Shown piece after piece: positions 29,814 to 30,130 of a stretch of 30,130 nucleotides of DNA. Positions within the stretch are counted from its first letter, which is position 1. Each line of letters starts with the position of its first letter. A program made the translations under genes and the position numbers. This DNA is from Rikenellaceae bacterium (GTDB lineage: Bacteria; Bacteroidota; Bacteroidia; Bacteroidales; UBA932): the NCBI GenBank assembly GCA_900769905.1, contig CAAGIL010000157.1, forward strand, positions 1 to 30,130. Direction: 5' to 3'. The notes under the pieces were generated by a model. The model did no database searches. It was not told the DNA's origin and saw only the letters and a program-made list of their open reading frames with translations.

Positions 29814-30130
29814 TTCTATATTTGGCTTTTGCCTGTTATCTTTGCTGACCCTCTCTTCCTGCGTCCGGGATACGTCTATGGATTCCGGGGAGACTCCCGT
29901 TGTGGTGGTGGAGTGTGTGCTGACGGATTCAAGCCCTCAGACCTTGCGTCTGAGCTTCGGCAAGGCCCCTTCCGCTTCCGTGGCTCCAACTCTTCCGTAT
30001 GCCGAAGCAAGGCTGTATGACCAGACGGATGGCATTGAAGCCGGTTTCTTTGAACGCGGTGAGGACAACGAGTGGACATTGGATTATGCTGCCGTTCCCG
30101 AACACAGCTATCGCCTGGAAGTGAGGGTCC
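29806..30130 (+). CDS. DUF4249-like lipoprotein, N-terminal part (runs off right edge)
   Basis: An open frame from GTG at 29806 (a TTG at 29803 is the alternative) to the window end, about 108 codons. The start overlaps the end of the upstream lipoprotein gene by 8 bp. The N-terminus SIFGFCLLSLLTLSSC is a lipoprotein signal peptide with lipidated Cys at residue 19. The following pattern (PVVVVECVLTDSSPQTLRLS, then LPYAEARLYDQ, EDNEWTLDYAAVPEHSYRLEV) is that of DUF4249: an early beta-rich domain with VVExxLTD, an AxARLYD strand and a YRLEV strand. These Bacteroidetes surface lipoproteins are often encoded next to TonB-dependent receptors; none is in the window. G+C (36 of 60 at 29941-30000) is back near the window's normal level. 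Confidence 0.7.
   Translation, partial: MSDSIFGFCLLSLLTLSSCVRDTSMDSGETPVVVVECVLTDSSPQTLRLSFGKAPSASVAPTLPYAEARLYDQTDGIEAGFFERGEDNEWTLDYAAVPEHSYRLEVRV

Noticed and set aside
29876..30079. Minus-strand open frame at the right edge
   Set aside because: It is antisense to the DUF4249-like frame, which has a signal peptide and family pattern.

Overview
The window (30,130 bp, mostly about 55-65% G+C) reads as a chromosomal segment of a Bacteroidota bacterium, probably Bacteroidales. Support for this: promoters match the Bacteroidetes -7 box TAnnTTTG, most starts lack a Shine-Dalgarno (SD) sequence, and several families are typical of the phylum (DUF3822 next to rsmD, DUF4249 lipoprotein, Bacteroidetes-type FtsB, an FKBP lipoprotein with two FKBP-like halves). 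Genus and species cannot be read from the sequence. I saw no rRNA, tRNA, CRISPR array, insertion sequence or prophage.

Layout. Positions 1-424 (-) hold the start of a sugar-phosphate nucleotidyltransferase. 492-2027 (+) holds an FtsB/DivIC-like division protein and a BAHD-like acyltransferase. 2028-3269 (-) holds gmk and nadD. 3332-4968 (+) holds class II fructose-bisphosphate aldolase and recR. 4965-5561 (-) is a MntP-like exporter and 5673-6626 (+) a CorA-like transporter. 6727-11725 (+) is one tight run: ribosomal protein S1 carrying two N-terminal DUF1508/YegP modules, a short RNase Z, a glucosaminidase-LysM protein and MltG. 11726-17021 (-) is uvrB, then an SGNH protein and an MBOAT acyltransferase, probably a surface or periplasmic glycan O-acylation pair. 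17090-20074 (+) is a RelA-type (p)ppGpp synthetase with a decayed hydrolase site, an unknown conserved protein and a QueD-like enzyme. 20071-24163 (-) is a DHH phosphoesterase, an FKBP lipoprotein, a MATE transporter and a cytidylate-kinase-like protein. 24279-25959 (+) is an unknown membrane-anchored protein, a short DUF3822 protein and RsmD. 25981-27282 (-) is a CoA-transferase and 27331-28158 (+) is MazG.

From about 28,160 the base composition drops sharply (25-37% G+C in hand-counted lines). This part holds a long-loop hairpin, a leader with three CAAATGA heptamers about 20 bp apart, and a 477-residue lipoprotein with a candidate papain-fold domain. G+C rises again in a DUF4249-type lipoprotein that runs off the right edge. 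The lipoprotein is the best accessory or transferred candidate.

Transcription is compact. Six divergent gene pairs share short intergenic regions with opposed -7 boxes, usually with 15-25 nt leaders. Four convergent pairs abut or overlap by 4 bp, with no room for a terminator between the genes. The clearest intrinsic terminator lies inside the last codons of rsmD.

Main leads: the YegP-YegP-S1 fusion, the AT-rich lipoprotein and its leader, the bacterial BAHD-like enzyme, the shortened RNase Z and the terminator inside rsmD. All family assignments come from motif reading; no database search was run.
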